From positions 56,221 to 120,220 of the forward strand of contig PLBY01000085.1 of NCBI GenBank assembly GCA_003134655.1: a DNA stretch of 64,000 nt, given 5' to 3'. Shown here piece after piece: positions 52,218 to 61,197 of the stretch. Origin of the DNA: Acidobacteriaceae bacterium (GTDB lineage Bacteria > Acidobacteriota > Terriglobia > Terriglobales > Acidobacteriaceae). Position 1 is the stretch's first letter, and every line of letters starts with the position of its first letter. The notes beneath the pieces were generated by a model, which worked only from the letters and a program-made list of their open reading frames with translations, did no database searches and was not told where the DNA came from. The translations under genes were made by a program, and so were the position numbers.

Positions 52218-53459
52218 CTAAGGAACCACCTTGACGGCGGCGCCATCGAAGAGAGGTTTGTCTTCTGCCGGCAACGCTACCTCGTCCCCTTCGGAAAGTC
52301 CGGAGGTAATCTCGACACGGGTCAGATTCTGCAAGGAGAACTCGATGTTCTGGCGCTTCAGGTGCTTGTCGACAATGCGGAAGACGTAAGGCTTGCTCTC
52401 ATCGATGCGCAGAGCGTCGCGCTGCAGCGTGAGGACGTTGCTATGTTCGGCAACCACGATGGTCACGCCCACGTTGACATTGGGCAGCAGACGGAGATCT
52501 TTGTTGTCGACGACGCAAGTGGTTTCGCCCACATTTCTCGAGCCGTGCAGCTTGACCGTCGACGGCACGGTGTTGACCGTACCGATCCAGGTTCGGCCAA
52601 GGATCGCGTCCCAGGTAATCTCCACTTTCTGTCCGACCTGGAGACGGCCCACGTCAGGCTCGTCGACGAATGCGCGGACCAGCACCTTTGAGAGATCGGC
52701 TTCCTGCAGGAGTAGTTCGCCGGCCTGAACGAAGGCTCCCTGCTTCACGGGAAGGGAATAGACCATGCCGTCGAACGGTGCGCGGACGCTCGACTTGCGC
52801 AGCGCGTCTTCAGTCGCGTCATAAGCAGCTTGCGCTTCCGCTGCCTGCGCCTGGATTCGCGCTGCTTCCGGCTTGGAGTACCGGTCCTTCTGTTTTTGCT
52901 CGAGCAGAGTGACGTCGGCCTGGGCGCGCTGCAGAACGTCTTCGGCCTGGCGAACTTCGCCTGGAGACGCAGCGCCATCTTGCTGCAGCCGGCGGAGGGC
53001 ATCACGATTGCGCTGGGCCACATCGCGCGCGCTGCGGGCTTTCACCAGTTGCGCGTTCAAGGTCAGCACTTCTTCCTGGGTGCCTCCCTTGGTGAGCGCG
53101 GATTGATCGGCTTGCGCGGCTTTTACCTGAGCCTGGGCACGGGCGGCCTGGGTGCGAATGTCGGCGTCGTCGAGTTGCAGCAGCAACTGCCCTTTGCGCA
53201 CGCGATCCCCTTCTTTGACCAGCAGGCGCTTCACCGTGGTCGAGATGGGAGCGTGCGCTTCAAAGTTCTGGATGGGTTCAATCTTGCCGTTGGTGGAGAC
53301 CAGGCTGCGGATGGGGCCGCGCTGCACCGTGGCGGCACGCACTTTCAAAGGAGTCTGGTGGACATAGGAATACAAGACCGCCAGACCTGCCAGCAGTGCA
53401 AAAGCGAGCCAAATCCAAGGTCGTCGGGACGGCGTGTTCGAATTTTTCGTCGATGCCAA
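52218..53459 (-). CDS. HlyD/RND-type periplasmic adaptor (membrane fusion protein)
   Basis: The 413-residue protein has an N-terminal membrane anchor (PWIWLAFALLAGLAVLYSYV). A lipoyl-like half (GKIEPIQNFEAHAPISTTVK, LLVKEGDRVRKGQLLLQLDD) is split by a long coiled coil (residues about 105-225). The second lipoyl half reads SSVRAPFDGMVYSLPVKQG, and a beta-barrel domain follows. It links an inner-membrane pump to TolC. No ABC or RND pump gene is on this strand in the window, so the pump is encoded elsewhere or lies beyond. Confidence 0.92.
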   Translation of the reverse strand: MASTKNSNTPSRRPWIWLAFALLAGLAVLYSYVHQTPLKVRAATVQRGPIRSLVSTNGKIEPIQNFEAHAPISTTVKRLLVKEGDRVRKGQLLLQLDDADIRTQAARAQAQVKAAQADQSALTKGGTQEEVLTLNAQLVKARSARDVAQRNRDALRRLQQDGAASPGEVRQAEDVLQRAQADVTLLEQKQKDRYSKPEAARIQAQAAEAQAAYDATEDALRKSSVRAPFDGMVYSLPVKQGAFVQAGELLLQEADLSKVLVRAFVDEPDVGRLQVGQKVEITWDAILGRTWIGTVNTVPSTVKLHGSRNVGETTCVVDNKDLRLLPNVNVGVTIVVAEHSNVLTLQRDALRIDESKPYVFRIVDKHLKRQNIEFSLQNLTRVEITSGLSEGDEVALPAEDKPLFDGAAVKVVP

Positions 53460-53664
53460 CCGGTCGTCTTTCAGGTTGCGGCAGGAATAACTGTAAGTAA
53501 CAATTTACCATTCCGGAGGCCGCGACTGATACATGGGGACGCTCCCAGCACGGTATCTCATTGGATGCGGGCCGAGGGACATCCGCTGCATCGTCGCTTC
53601 CGGTGAGTCGTCGTGTCGGGTGAGTCGTCCCTCGGGCAAATCCGGCAAACGCTACAATAGTCCC

Positions 53665-54075
53665 ATGGCTAAATCGCCCCGTTATACGCCCGAGCACGCC
53701 GCTGCGGGCCTTGATGCGAAGTTTCCGGAAATTGAGATCTGGCCCAACCAGTTTCCCGGCTATGAGATTATCGTGGACGATCCCGAGTTCACCTCGGTGT
53801 GTCCGAAGACCGGGCTGCCGGATTTCGGAGTGCTGGCGATCCGCTACATGCCCGATAAGAGTTGCCTGGAATTGAAGTCGTTGAAGGAATATCTGCAGTG
53901 CTACCGGAACCTGGGGATTTTTCAGGAGAACGTCGTCAACCAGGTGCTGGAGGACGTGGTGAAGTGGGCCAAGCCGGTGTGGGCGGAGGTGCGAGGGGAG
54001 TTCCGTCCGCGGGGCGGAATTTCGACGACGATTGTGGCGAAGTGGCCGAGGCCCAAGGGACGGACTTCAATGTGA
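53665..54075 (+). CDS. queF: NADPH-dependent 7-cyano-7-deazaguanine (preQ0) reductase
   Basis: The 136-residue unimodular QueF reduces preQ0 to preQ1 in queuosine synthesis. The thioimide-forming Cys46 and the catalytic Asp53 appear in SVCPKTGLPDFG. ELKSLKEYLQCYRNLGIF and QENVVNQVLEDV complete the signature. A length of about 135-165 is normal. No other que gene or preQ1 riboswitch was seen near it. Confidence 0.95.
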   Translation: MAKSPRYTPEHAAAGLDAKFPEIEIWPNQFPGYEIIVDDPEFTSVCPKTGLPDFGVLAIRYMPDKSCLELKSLKEYLQCYRNLGIFQENVVNQVLEDVVKWAKPVWAEVRGEFRPRGGISTTIVAKWPRPKGRTSM

Positions 54076-54088
54076 TGGAACAGTCCGG

Positions 54089-54415
54089 TTAGCGGGATGC
54101 GGAGGCGGCTCGCGGCTGGATACGCTCAATCTCTGCGGCCTGCTCAGCCAGTACGCGGCTCACTTCGTAAGCACCCTGCAGGTTCAGCCAGAACTGTTCT
54201 GTCGTTCCGAAGAAGCGCGAGAGCCGGAGGGCAGTATCGGCGCTGATGCCACGCCGCTCCAGTACGATGTCGTTGACGCGAGGGGCGGGAACGTGAAGGC
54301 GCTTCGCCAACTCGTAAGCGGAGATGCCGAGCGGCTTAAGGAACTCTTCTCGCAGGATCTCGCCCGGGTGAACTTTCCAATGCGGCGCATTTCCAGCTGT
54401 CTTGCGCATCCTCAC
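54089..54415 (-). CDS. higA: HigA-family addiction-module antitoxin, orphan
   Basis: The 108-residue protein has the HigA/VapI pattern: HPGEILREEFLKPLGISAYE, helix-turn-helix LAKRLHVPAPRVNDIVLERR, then RLSRFFGTTEQFWLNLQGAY. HigA neutralises the HigB mRNA interferase and represses its own operon. In the usual order higB is upstream on the same strand, but the 77 bp to the MFS start are too short for it and nothing toxin-like lies on the other side. It is therefore solitary here. Confidence 0.88.
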   Translation of the reverse strand: MRMRKTAGNAPHWKVHPGEILREEFLKPLGISAYELAKRLHVPAPRVNDIVLERRGISADTALRLSRFFGTTEQFWLNLQGAYEVSRVLAEQAAEIERIQPRAASASR

Positions 54416-54492
54416 GAATCTAGACTAGCAATCCTCTGAAAACGCTGCCAGCATAATTTTGATTTGCCCGCCATGCTATATTCGCCTGACCT

Positions 54493-55731
54493 GTGGCCCA
54501 GACTGATCTCCAGCCTCGCACTGCGCTGATTGTCCTGACGGCGCTCAATCTGCTCAATTATGTGGATCGCAATGTACTGTTTGCGGTGCAGCCGCTGGTG
54601 CAGAACGAGTTTCACCTCACCAATGCACAGATCGGATACCTGACCAGCGCCTTTCTCGGCTTCTATATGATCGCGGCGCCGTTTGTGGGGCCGCTGGCGG
54701 ACCGTTACTCGCGGAAGCTGATCATCGTGTTGGGCGCGCTGTTCTGGAGCGGTCTCACACTGCTCACCGCGGTTACGCATACGTACACGGAATTGCTGAT
54801 ACGGCACACGCTGGTGGGGGTGGGCGAAGCGACCTTCGTGACCATCGCGCCGACATTTGTCGCCGATCTTTTCGCGGAGAAAATCCGTGGCCGGATTCTG
54901 GGCGTATTTTATTTGGCGATCCCGGTGGGATCCGCGGCAGGATATCTGCTGGGTGGAAATCTCGCGCCGCACTACGGATGGCGCTTTCCGTTCTATATCG
55001 CGGCGGCTCCGGGGTTCGTGCTGGCGCTGGCGGTCCTGTTTCTGAAGGAACCCGAACGCGGCCAGTTTGATTCGCTGAAAGAAACTCCCGAGCGAGGGAC
55101 GGTACTCGGTCTGGCGCGCAATCCGGCATTTCTGACCTCAACGCTCGGTATGGCCGCGATGACGTTTTCTCTCGGCGGAATTCAGGTGTGGATGCCGAAG
55201 TTTCTGTACAGCGAGCGGGGCTACACGCTGGCAGGGGCCAACTTCGCATTTGGCATCATCATCGTCGTCGACGGTATCCTGGCTTCGCTTGCGGGCGGCT
55301 GGCTGGGGGACTATCTGTTGCGACGCATGAAGAGTTCTTACTATCTGGTCTCGGCGGCGAGCATGTTGCTGGGCGTGCCCGTCATGATGGTTGCGTTGTT
55401 CGTCAGAGGACCGCTGATGATTCCCGCCATCGGGGTGGCCGCGTTCTTTCTGTTGCTGAATACCGCTCCACTCAATGCAGCCGTGATCAACTCGGTAGGT
55501 GGCCACATTCGCGCCACAGCGCTGGCGGTCAATATCTTCATCATCCACATTCTGGGCGATGTGCCTTCGCCGACGATGATGGGATGGGTGGCGGACAAGC
55601 GCTCGCTTCAGGCGGCGTTTATTCTGCCGGTGATCGCGATGGGGATTTCGTCTGCGATACTGTTTTATGGGATGAAATTCGCGCCGCAGGTTGCCCTCGA
55701 CGGCGCGTCCGCTGGAGCAGGGAAGACGTAG
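54493..55731 (+). CDS. MFS transporter (Spinster-like)
   Basis: The 412-residue protein starts at GTG 54493 with 12 membrane segments expected. It has the MFS A-motif segment GPLADRYSRKLIIVLGALFW, an N-terminal LNLLNYVDRNVLFAVQPLV and PTFVADLFAEKIRGRILGVF. This pattern fits the Spinster-like group of MFS transporters. The substrate cannot be inferred; the adjacent glycosyltransferase gives only a weak hint of lipid or glycan handling. Confidence 0.9.
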   Translation: MAQTDLQPRTALIVLTALNLLNYVDRNVLFAVQPLVQNEFHLTNAQIGYLTSAFLGFYMIAAPFVGPLADRYSRKLIIVLGALFWSGLTLLTAVTHTYTELLIRHTLVGVGEATFVTIAPTFVADLFAEKIRGRILGVFYLAIPVGSAAGYLLGGNLAPHYGWRFPFYIAAAPGFVLALAVLFLKEPERGQFDSLKETPERGTVLGLARNPAFLTSTLGMAAMTFSLGGIQVWMPKFLYSERGYTLAGANFAFGIIIVVDGILASLAGGWLGDYLLRRMKSSYYLVSAASMLLGVPVMMVALFVRGPLMIPAIGVAAFFLLLNTAPLNAAVINSVGGHIRATALAVNIFIIHILGDVPSPTMMGWVADKRSLQAAFILPVIAMGISSAILFYGMKFAPQVALDGASAGAGKT

Positions 55732-55750
55732 CAGGGAAGACTTAAGCCGG

Positions 55751-56959
55751 ATGGCGTACTTTCATTGGATTGCGGGAACGATTCTGGCGCTGGCGTGGTT
55801 CTCCCGCATCGTGGACGCTGCCCTCGGCATGCCCAGCGTGGCCGATGTATCCCGTCCGGAGTGGGATCGCAATCCCGTTTTTCCCGCGGGCAATCCTCGC
55901 GTCTCCATCATCGTCCCGGCGCGCAATGAAGAAGAGACCATCGAGCAGGCGCTGAATACTCTGCTTGCGCTCGACTACGACAACTACGAAGTCATCGCGG
56001 TCAACGACCGATCGACCGACCGGACGGGCGAGATCATGGAGCGCATCGCGGAACATCCCCACTTCTCGCAAAAGGCGCGAGAAATGGGGCACCCGGACTT
56101 TCGAAGCTTCCGCGTCGTGCATCACCGCGAACTGCCTGCGGGCTGGCTCGGCAAGACGCATGCCATGTGGACGGCGGCGAACCACGCGACCGGGGATTGG
56201 CTGCTCTTTACCGATGCCGACGTGCTGTTCAAGCCCGATTCGCTTCGTCGCGCGCTCGTGTATGCCGAGTCCGTCCCCGCCGATCACCTGGTGATGTTTC
56301 CGCGCATGATCATGAAGCGGCCGGGCGAATACATGATGATCGCTTTTTTCCAGACGATGTTCCTGTTCGGACATCGCCCGTGGAAAGTGGCCGATCCCAG
56401 CACCGACGATCACATGGGCGTGGGGGCGTTCAACCTGGTGCGCCGCCGAGTGTACAACGCGGTTGGAACCTACGAAGCGCTCCGCATGGAAGTGCTCGAC
56501 GACATGAAGCTGGGAAAAGTCGTCAAGAAGGCCGGCTACGCCCAGCGCAACGTTTTCGGCGGAGACTTGATTTCCATCCGCTGGGCCAAGGGTGCGATGG
56601 GCGTGGTCAACAACTTGACCAAGAATTTCTTCGCGGTGCTGTCGTTTCAGTGGTGGCGGACCGTGATCTCTGCGTTCGGATTAGCGTTTCTAAACTACGG
56701 ACCATTCCTCGGCATGTTCTTCGCTCACGGTTGGGCGCGGGTGCCCTACGCCGTGGCTCTGGGCTCGATGTTCTTGATTTACATCGGCATGTCTTGGCGG
56801 TCGGCAGTGCCGCCGTATTACTTTCTGCTGCATCCAGTCAGCACGACGTTGTTCATCTACACGCTGCTGCGCTCGATGATCCTCACGCTGTGGAACGACG
56901 GGATCGAGTGGCGGGGCACGAAGTATCCGCTCGAAGAGTTGCGCAAGGGAATGGTGTGA
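55751..56959 (+). CDS. Family 2 glycosyltransferase, membrane-bound (HpnB-like)
   Basis: About 402 residues from ATG 55751. The N-terminal helix (WIAGTILALAWFSRIVDAAL) is followed by GT-A motifs SIIVPARNEEETIEQALNTL, VIAVNDRSTDRTGEIM and FTDADVLFKPD (DxD type). VLDDMKLGKVVKKAGYAQR and three C-terminal membrane segments follow. It resembles hopanoid-linked HpnB-type transferases. The stretch HFSQKAREMGHPDFRSF, between two core strands, is encoded by a REP-like hairpin (56057-56094) and is an in-frame insertion. The reaction is not determined. Confidence 0.85.
   Translation: MAYFHWIAGTILALAWFSRIVDAALGMPSVADVSRPEWDRNPVFPAGNPRVSIIVPARNEEETIEQALNTLLALDYDNYEVIAVNDRSTDRTGEIMERIAEHPHFSQKAREMGHPDFRSFRVVHHRELPAGWLGKTHAMWTAANHATGDWLLFTDADVLFKPDSLRRALVYAESVPADHLVMFPRMIMKRPGEYMMIAFFQTMFLFGHRPWKVADPSTDDHMGVGAFNLVRRRVYNAVGTYEALRMEVLDDMKLGKVVKKAGYAQRNVFGGDLISIRWAKGAMGVVNNLTKNFFAVLSFQWWRTVISAFGLAFLNYGPFLGMFFAHGWARVPYAVALGSMFLIYIGMSWRSAVPPYYFLLHPVSTTLFIYTLLRSMILTLWNDGIEWRGTKYPLEELRKGMV
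56057..56094. repeat. GGGTGCCCCA REP-like hairpin inside glycosyltransferase gene
   Basis: CCCCACTTCTCGC and GCGAGAAATGGGGCACCC flank a short loop. It matches the intergenic copy at 59413-59450 at 36 of 38 positions by eye. The reading frame is kept, adding about a dozen residues. Confidence 0.85.
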
Positions 56960-57062
56960 GGACTTGCGAGGTAAGCACCGCGATTTATCAACAGTTAGGA
57001 TCACTGAGCCAAAACTCGGAGCTGCGTCCGTCCTTCTGCGAAATGCTGGGGAACGTCCTGCC

Positions 57063-57653
57063 TCAAAACCGAAACACCAACCCCGTCGATATTCGGGCGT
57101 TCGTTTCGTGATACCGGTAGGTGGTTTGGTTGTCGCCGCTGGAAAATCCGTTGTGGAACAGATCTGCCTGACCCCGAATTCCGAGGTGGCGCGTCAAATC
57201 GAAGTCAATCCCGCCGCCCAGGGCATACGCGAAGGAGTTGGCTGACGTTGCAACACATTGCGGACAACCGCTCGCTGCAGGATATCCGATGTGTGTGACT
57301 CCCAGCAGGGCATGCGCAAAAGGCGTTACCTTGGACAAGCGGACCGAAACCTGAGGCCCGAACAAGAGACTGAGGGTCTTGGCGCGATTGGTCAAGCCTC
57401 CGATACCCTGATACGTGTAACTTGGGTAATATCCCGAAAAATCGGCGACGAATCCGAGCAACCGAGTGGCTTTGAAGTTGGCAGACGCATTCCATCCGTT
57501 CAGAATGTGCGTGTTGCGGTCCCCAAACGTGCCGGTGAAGTCTCCGGTCACAAGCGAGTAACCACCAAAGACTTCAACGTGATCGGTAGATTGTGCCCAG
57601 CCGCTCACACACCATAGCATCCCAGCCAGAACCAGCAACCAGCACCTCAGCAT
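57063..57653 (-). CDS. Outer-membrane beta-barrel protein (OmpA/OmpX-like)
   Basis: The 196-residue protein has a signal peptide (LRCWLLVLAGMLWCVSGWAQ). About eight barrel strands follow (VEVFGGYSLVTGDF, GFVADFSGYYPSYTYQ, SLLFGPQVSVRLSKV, FAYALGGGIDFDLTRHLG, ARISTGLVFRF) and end in the C-terminal Phe expected for barrel assembly. A two-Cys loop (GCPQC) may form a disulfide. The function is unknown. Confidence 0.85.
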   Translation of the reverse strand: MLRCWLLVLAGMLWCVSGWAQSTDHVEVFGGYSLVTGDFTGTFGDRNTHILNGWNASANFKATRLLGFVADFSGYYPSYTYQGIGGLTNRAKTLSLLFGPQVSVRLSKVTPFAHALLGVTHIGYPAASGCPQCVATSANSFAYALGGGIDFDLTRHLGIRGQADLFHNGFSSGDNQTTYRYHETNARISTGLVFRF

Positions 57654-57721
57654 GTTTGTGATCTCCTTGGTTGGACTCAGTCGAGTTACTTAGCGGCTGA
57701 CAATGGCATTCGGAGAGCTAG

Positions 57722-58396
57722 TTATGGAGTTGTCCCGAAAACTCCGGCAGCGGCTTCCTGGTTGCCGCCGTAAGTCGGTGACCACAGGAACCCGCCGACG
57801 TTGGAGGCTTGCAGAAAGGGCTTGGGGTACACGAAATCCCAGACGCCGTAGAAATCGTCGCCCGTTCCGGTTGTCGGAGTATCGGCCACGATCCAATACC
57901 GGGTTCCAGCAGTTACCGGAAGAGGCGTGGTGAGAGTCGCGCTCCCCAGCGCGCAGCAGGTTCCGAATGCCGGAAGATTGGTGACGGTGAGAGGCCCAGC
58001 GAGGATGGTTCCGGGCACGCCGCCAGCATCGCTATAGATGCTGAGGTTGACCTGATTTGCGCCTCCGGTTCCTTCGAGGTACGACATCGCGGCTCGGACC
58101 TCGCGGACGTGAGAGTTGCTCTTTGGAGTGAAGGGGAGTGCATAAGCAAAGCTTATGGCGGCGGTGGACGCCGGTCCCGCGACGACGGCTCCGAATGTGT
58201 CGTTATAGGTGTTGGTGGAGGGGCCCAGGTTGCTGTAGATGGTGACTAATCCAGCGGGGGCTGCGGCTGGCACATGGACTTTGGATTTCTCGGTGGTGTG
58301 CAGAGTCTTCGGCGCGGTTGCAGGCTCCTGGGCCAGCAGCGCGGCGCCGCACAGAGTGAGAATGCAGAGAAGCGAAGTCGATAGCGTAGTTTTCAC
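57722..58396 (-). CDS. Exported protein with Ig/choice-of-anchor-like domain
   Basis: About 224 residues from GTG 58396, with AAGGAG five bases upstream; longer frames add no meaningful sequence. A signal peptide (TTLSTSLLCILTLCGAALLA) is followed by a secreted beta-rich domain: YNDTFGAVVAGPASTAAISF, QVNLSIYSDAGGVPGTIL, TTPLPVTAGTRYWIVADTP. The last pattern is shared by acidobacterial and planctomycetal extracellular proteins of unknown ligand. Confidence 0.75.
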   Translation of the reverse strand: MKTTLSTSLLCILTLCGAALLAQEPATAPKTLHTTEKSKVHVPAAAPAGLVTIYSNLGPSTNTYNDTFGAVVAGPASTAAISFAYALPFTPKSNSHVREVRAAMSYLEGTGGANQVNLSIYSDAGGVPGTILAGPLTVTNLPAFGTCCALGSATLTTPLPVTAGTRYWIVADTPTTGTGDDFYGVWDFVYPKPFLQASNVGGFLWSPTYGGNQEAAAGVFGTTP

Positions 58397-58714
58397 GAAG
58401 GCTCCTTTGAAAGCAGTTTGGCGAATCCTCATCTTCTTCGGGGGCCCGTACAGTGAACGAAAACTCCTGGGGAAACAGCTGGCAGCGCCAGGGACGATGC
58501 AATGCGTCAAAATCGGCACACAATCTATCCGGGAACAGAGCGAAGCCAAAGAAGGCCTCGCTGTTGCCGAATCACACCTCAAACGCACCAAGACGGCGGC
58601 CTGGGACAGCAGTTTGGAAGGAGAGGGAGGACACAAAGGTTGCCCTTGACTAACTAAATATTCCCTTTGCGGCAAACACCGTGGTGCAGTGGATCGTCAC
58701 CGGTCTTAGACATC

Positions 58715-59326
58715 CTATGGCGGTTCATCCCCTTCCACGTCGTCACCATAGGTCGCGGTGGTAGAAGGCTTGGCCTTCGTCTTCCCCGGCTTCTTGGTGG
58801 GGCGCAGGCGTCCCGCGCTGTAGTGACCGCGGTTTTCAACGTCGTAATTCTTGGGGAGCGGAGGAATCATGGCCGCGCCCCCGGTAATCTGGCTGATGCG
58901 GTTGAGGATGATCTCAGCGCGCCCGTCGTAGAGTTTGACGGCTCCATGAATCTCGATGCTGCGGCCTTCCAGGCGGCGGACGTCGCCCACATCTTTCAGG
59001 CCCGAAGCAAAGACCACCACCGTGAAGGGGCAAGCCATCTGATCTTCACAGAAGTCGAGAAAGTGAACGCCCTTCGCGCCCACCTTGATTCTGAGCACCT
59101 TCCCGGTGACACATTTGGTTTCGCCGACGTGCTGTCCGGCTTCATGGAAGGGGATGCAATCGGAGGCGTGGAGGCAGGGGACGGTGAACAGGAGGATGAG
59201 AACCGCGACGGGAGCCCATGTTCGGGCCACGGGTGTGGAGCGCGCTGCCGGGCGTTGCCCGGCCGGACAGCCGAGGGCGGCTGTCCCCACATGTGCGGAT
59301 AGTGGGCCAGAGCTGAATCGCGACAT
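58715..59326 (-). CDS. Exported OB-fold protein
   Basis: The 203-residue protein has a signal or anchor segment (APVAVLILLFTVPCLHA) followed by an OB-fold-like core: IPFHEAGQHVGETKCVTGKV, KVGAKGVHFLDFCEDQMACP, RRLEGRSIEIHGAVKLYDGR, AEIILNRISQITGG. A Lys/Thr-rich tail follows (KKPGKTKAKPS). The core resembles nucleic-acid-type OB domains found in exported acidobacterial proteins. The first 30 residues come from a GGACAGCC...GGCTGTCC palindrome (59265-59286). ATG 59326 has no clear ribosome site, so the true start may be GTG 59230. Confidence 0.7.
   Translation of the reverse strand: MSRFSSGPLSAHVGTAALGCPAGQRPAARSTPVARTWAPVAVLILLFTVPCLHASDCIPFHEAGQHVGETKCVTGKVLRIKVGAKGVHFLDFCEDQMACPFTVVVFASGLKDVGDVRRLEGRSIEIHGAVKLYDGRAEIILNRISQITGGAAMIPPLPKNYDVENRGHYSAGRLRPTKKPGKTKAKPSTTATYGDDVEGDEPP
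59265..59286. repeat. GGACAGCC palindrome in OB-fold gene leader
   Basis: GGACAGCC (59265-59272) pairs with GGCTGTCC (59279-59286). A related GGGACAGCC block recurs in the palindromes at 61129-61173 and 62592-62636. Confidence 0.65.
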
Positions 59327-59412
59327 GCTTTGATTTTAGGAACGGCGCAGGCAGGAGTCTGTGACGGGGAAGAAAAAGTGACAGGTGTGTCCCGGAATGA
59401 AACTGGCAAAGT

Positions 59413-59450
59413 CCCCACTTCTCGCAAAGGACGCGAGAAATGGGGCACCC
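59413..59450. repeat. GGGTGCCCCA REP-like hairpin before STAS gene end
   Basis: CCCCACTTCTCGC/GCGAGAAATGGGGCACCC; intergenic counterpart of the copy inside the glycosyltransferase gene. It lies about 22 bp beyond the STAS stop codon, downstream of it on the minus strand. Confidence 0.85.
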
Positions 59451-59472
59451 TCAGCCAATGTCCAACGATGGT

Positions 59473-59817
59473 CTACTTGAACGACTTGACCGCGGACGCT
59501 TCGTCGTCTTTCACGTCGAACACGGTATACAGCTTGGTGATCTGAAGCAGGTCGTTCACCTTCTTGGTCAGGTTCAGGAGCTTCAACTCGCCGCCCTGAT
59601 TCTTGGTGGTGGTGAAGGCGCTGACCAGTTCACCGATCCCGGAGCTGTCAATGTAGTTGACGTCCTGAAGGTTCAGAACAATCTTTTTGTTGCCCTTGGA
59701 GAGCAGGTCGCGCACTATGTCGCGCAGAATGACGCTGCCTTCGCCCAAGGTGATGCGACCGCTGCAATCCACGATCACGACTCCATCCACCTGCCGACTA
59801 GAAACCTTCATGCTCAC
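59473..59817 (-). CDS. STAS-domain anti-anti-sigma factor (SpoIIAA/RsbV-like)
   Basis: The 114-residue protein (GTG 59817, or ATG 59811) has the STAS core [18 protein letters not shown] and [20 protein letters not shown]. The Ser after DS in DSSGIG is the site phosphorylated by the partner kinase. It overlaps the upstream kinase gene by 4 bp, the classic arrangement of a partner-switching pair. The sigma factor it controls is not visible nearby. Confidence 0.94.
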   Translation of the reverse strand: MSMKVSSRQVDGVVIVDCSGRITLGEGSVILRDIVRDLLSKGNKKIVLNLQDVNYIDSSGIGELVSAFTTTKNQGGELKLLNLTKKVNDLLQITKLYTVFDVKDDEASAVKSFK

Positions 59818-60266
59818 TGAGAAGCCTCCTTGCCGCCCGCGGTTGGCCCGTGGACGTGCTTGATTAATTTGAGTTCGGTGCCCGTTTCGGTGGGGCGAAT
59901 TTCCACCACATCCATAAACGAGCGCATAAGAAAAATTCCGCGCCCTGAGGTCTTGAGCAGGTTCTCGGGCGCCAGAGGATTAGGAATCTTGCTCAAGTCC
60001 ATCCCGGGGCCCTGATCGCGAATGGTGATGACCAGGTCGCCACCGGTGCGCTCAAAAACCAGGATTACTTTCTTGTCCGGGGCATACGCATTGCCGTGCA
60101 GCACCGCATTGACCGCGGCTTCGCGCACGGCCATGGAAATCTGCATGATCTCATCGTCGGGAAAGCCGAGTTCTGTAGCGATTCGTGTCGCCTTCTCCTC
60201 GGCATTGTCGATCGTCTCCAACGAGGAGTCGAGCGTGTACGAGACCCGTTGCTCGGTCATGGCCAT
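59814..60266 (-). CDS. RsbW-like anti-sigma serine kinase (HATPase_c)
   Basis: The 150-residue protein has the GHKL ATP-binding boxes: N-box [13 protein letters not shown]1 [10 protein letters not shown]2 [15 protein letters not shown]. It should bind a sigma factor and phosphorylate the STAS protein encoded immediately downstream. The small size and absence of a membrane part fit cytoplasmic RsbW/SpoIIAB types. Confidence 0.93.
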   Translation of the reverse strand: MAMTEQRVSYTLDSSLETIDNAEEKATRIATELGFPDDEIMQISMAVREAAVNAVLHGNAYAPDKKVILVFERTGGDLVITIRDQGPGMDLSKIPNPLAPENLLKTSGRGIFLMRSFMDVVEIRPTETGTELKLIKHVHGPTAGGKEASQ

Positions 60267-60467
60267 AGACGAAGTGAACAGTGATTATACGGCTTGGACG
60301 GCGATCTTGCTTCAAATCCGCAGCAGCCGCTCACCGGAGGCGATTCCCAGCGAACGCGGTAGTTTGCCTGTCGGATGGGCGAATTGTCAATGTGAGGTGC
60401 GAACGCGTCCTTCGGGGCGAAGGCAGGCTCTCCCTCACTGTTTTCTGGTTCTCCGGAGACCGGTGCT

Positions 60468-60953
60468 CTAGGCTGCGACCACCGCCGGGTGGTGATGAGT
60501 CAGGTCAGCGACCATCGGGTTCACCAGTCGCTCCATGTCGTCCCAACCCATGCGAACCAGTTCGCGATGCGTGCCCGCGGTGAATGTGATCTCCTCGTTT
60601 TCGGCCAGACTCTCGTCGGCGTACACGCACATGTCATAGAGATTGCCGAACGGAGGCATCGCGCCCGTCTCGCAATCGGGGAAGGCGTCTTTGAACTCGC
60701 GCTCGGTGGCAAGCTCGACTACCTGCGCTCCCGTCAGGGCTCTTAGGCCGTCGAGATCCACGTGCGCTGAGGCGGGGACGACCGCCATCGCCAGGATGCC
60801 ATCAATTTTGACGATCACCGTTTTTGCCAGCTTCTTGCCCGAGAGATGAGTCAGCGCAGCGATCCCTTGCGCGGTGTAGGCGAGAGAGTGAGAAATTACA
60901 AGATATTTGATGTGGCGGGAGTCGAGAAATTCACGAAGCTTCGTCAGTTGCAT
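60468..60953 (-). CDS. YbaK/EbsC-type aminoacyl-tRNA deacylase
   Basis: The 161-residue protein has the YbaK/ProX fold: HSLAYTAQGIAALTHLSGKK, LAKTVIVKIDGILAMAVVPA and the conserved TGAMPPFGNLYDMCVYADE. It should hydrolyse mischarged tRNA-Pro or tRNA-Cys. Together with the AlaX-type protein near 24-25 kb this gives two trans-editing factors in one window. The gene stands alone. Confidence 0.92.
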   Translation of the reverse strand: MQLTKLREFLDSRHIKYLVISHSLAYTAQGIAALTHLSGKKLAKTVIVKIDGILAMAVVPASAHVDLDGLRALTGAQVVELATEREFKDAFPDCETGAMPPFGNLYDMCVYADESLAENEEITFTAGTHRELVRMGWDDMERLVNPMVADLTHHHPAVVAA

Positions 60954-61128
60954 AAGACCTCCTCACTGCATGGAAAGAACAACGTTGAGGGGCCCACTTG
61001 CGTGGCTCTGTGATTGAAATCTATTCGCCGGGTGCAGGTCTTGCAGTGACGGGGATCACTTCGCCCTTTCTTGCAGGGGGGTGTTTCGAGGCTGGACGAA
61101 AACGACGGCGAGTCCTGGGCTTAGGATG

Positions 61129-61173
61129 CGGCGGCGGGACGCCGCCGCGACAGCCGCCGGGCCGGCGGCGCTA
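61129..61173. repeat. Double palindrome GCGGCGGC...GGGCCGGCGGCGCTAC
   Basis: GCGGCGGC (61129-61136) pairs with GCCGCCGC (61141-61148) over GGGA/C; GCCGCC (61153-61158) pairs with GGCGGC (61164-61169). A second hairpin pair of the same order ending GGCGCTAC occurs at 62592-62637 and a third single unit at 63975-63999. Confidence 0.75.
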
Positions 61174-61197
61174 CAAAGGGACTCGCCGGCTCAACGT

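Noticed and set aside
53540..53664. preQ1 riboswitch upstream of queF
   Set aside because: No preQ1-type hairpin with an adenine-rich tail could be found in the leader.
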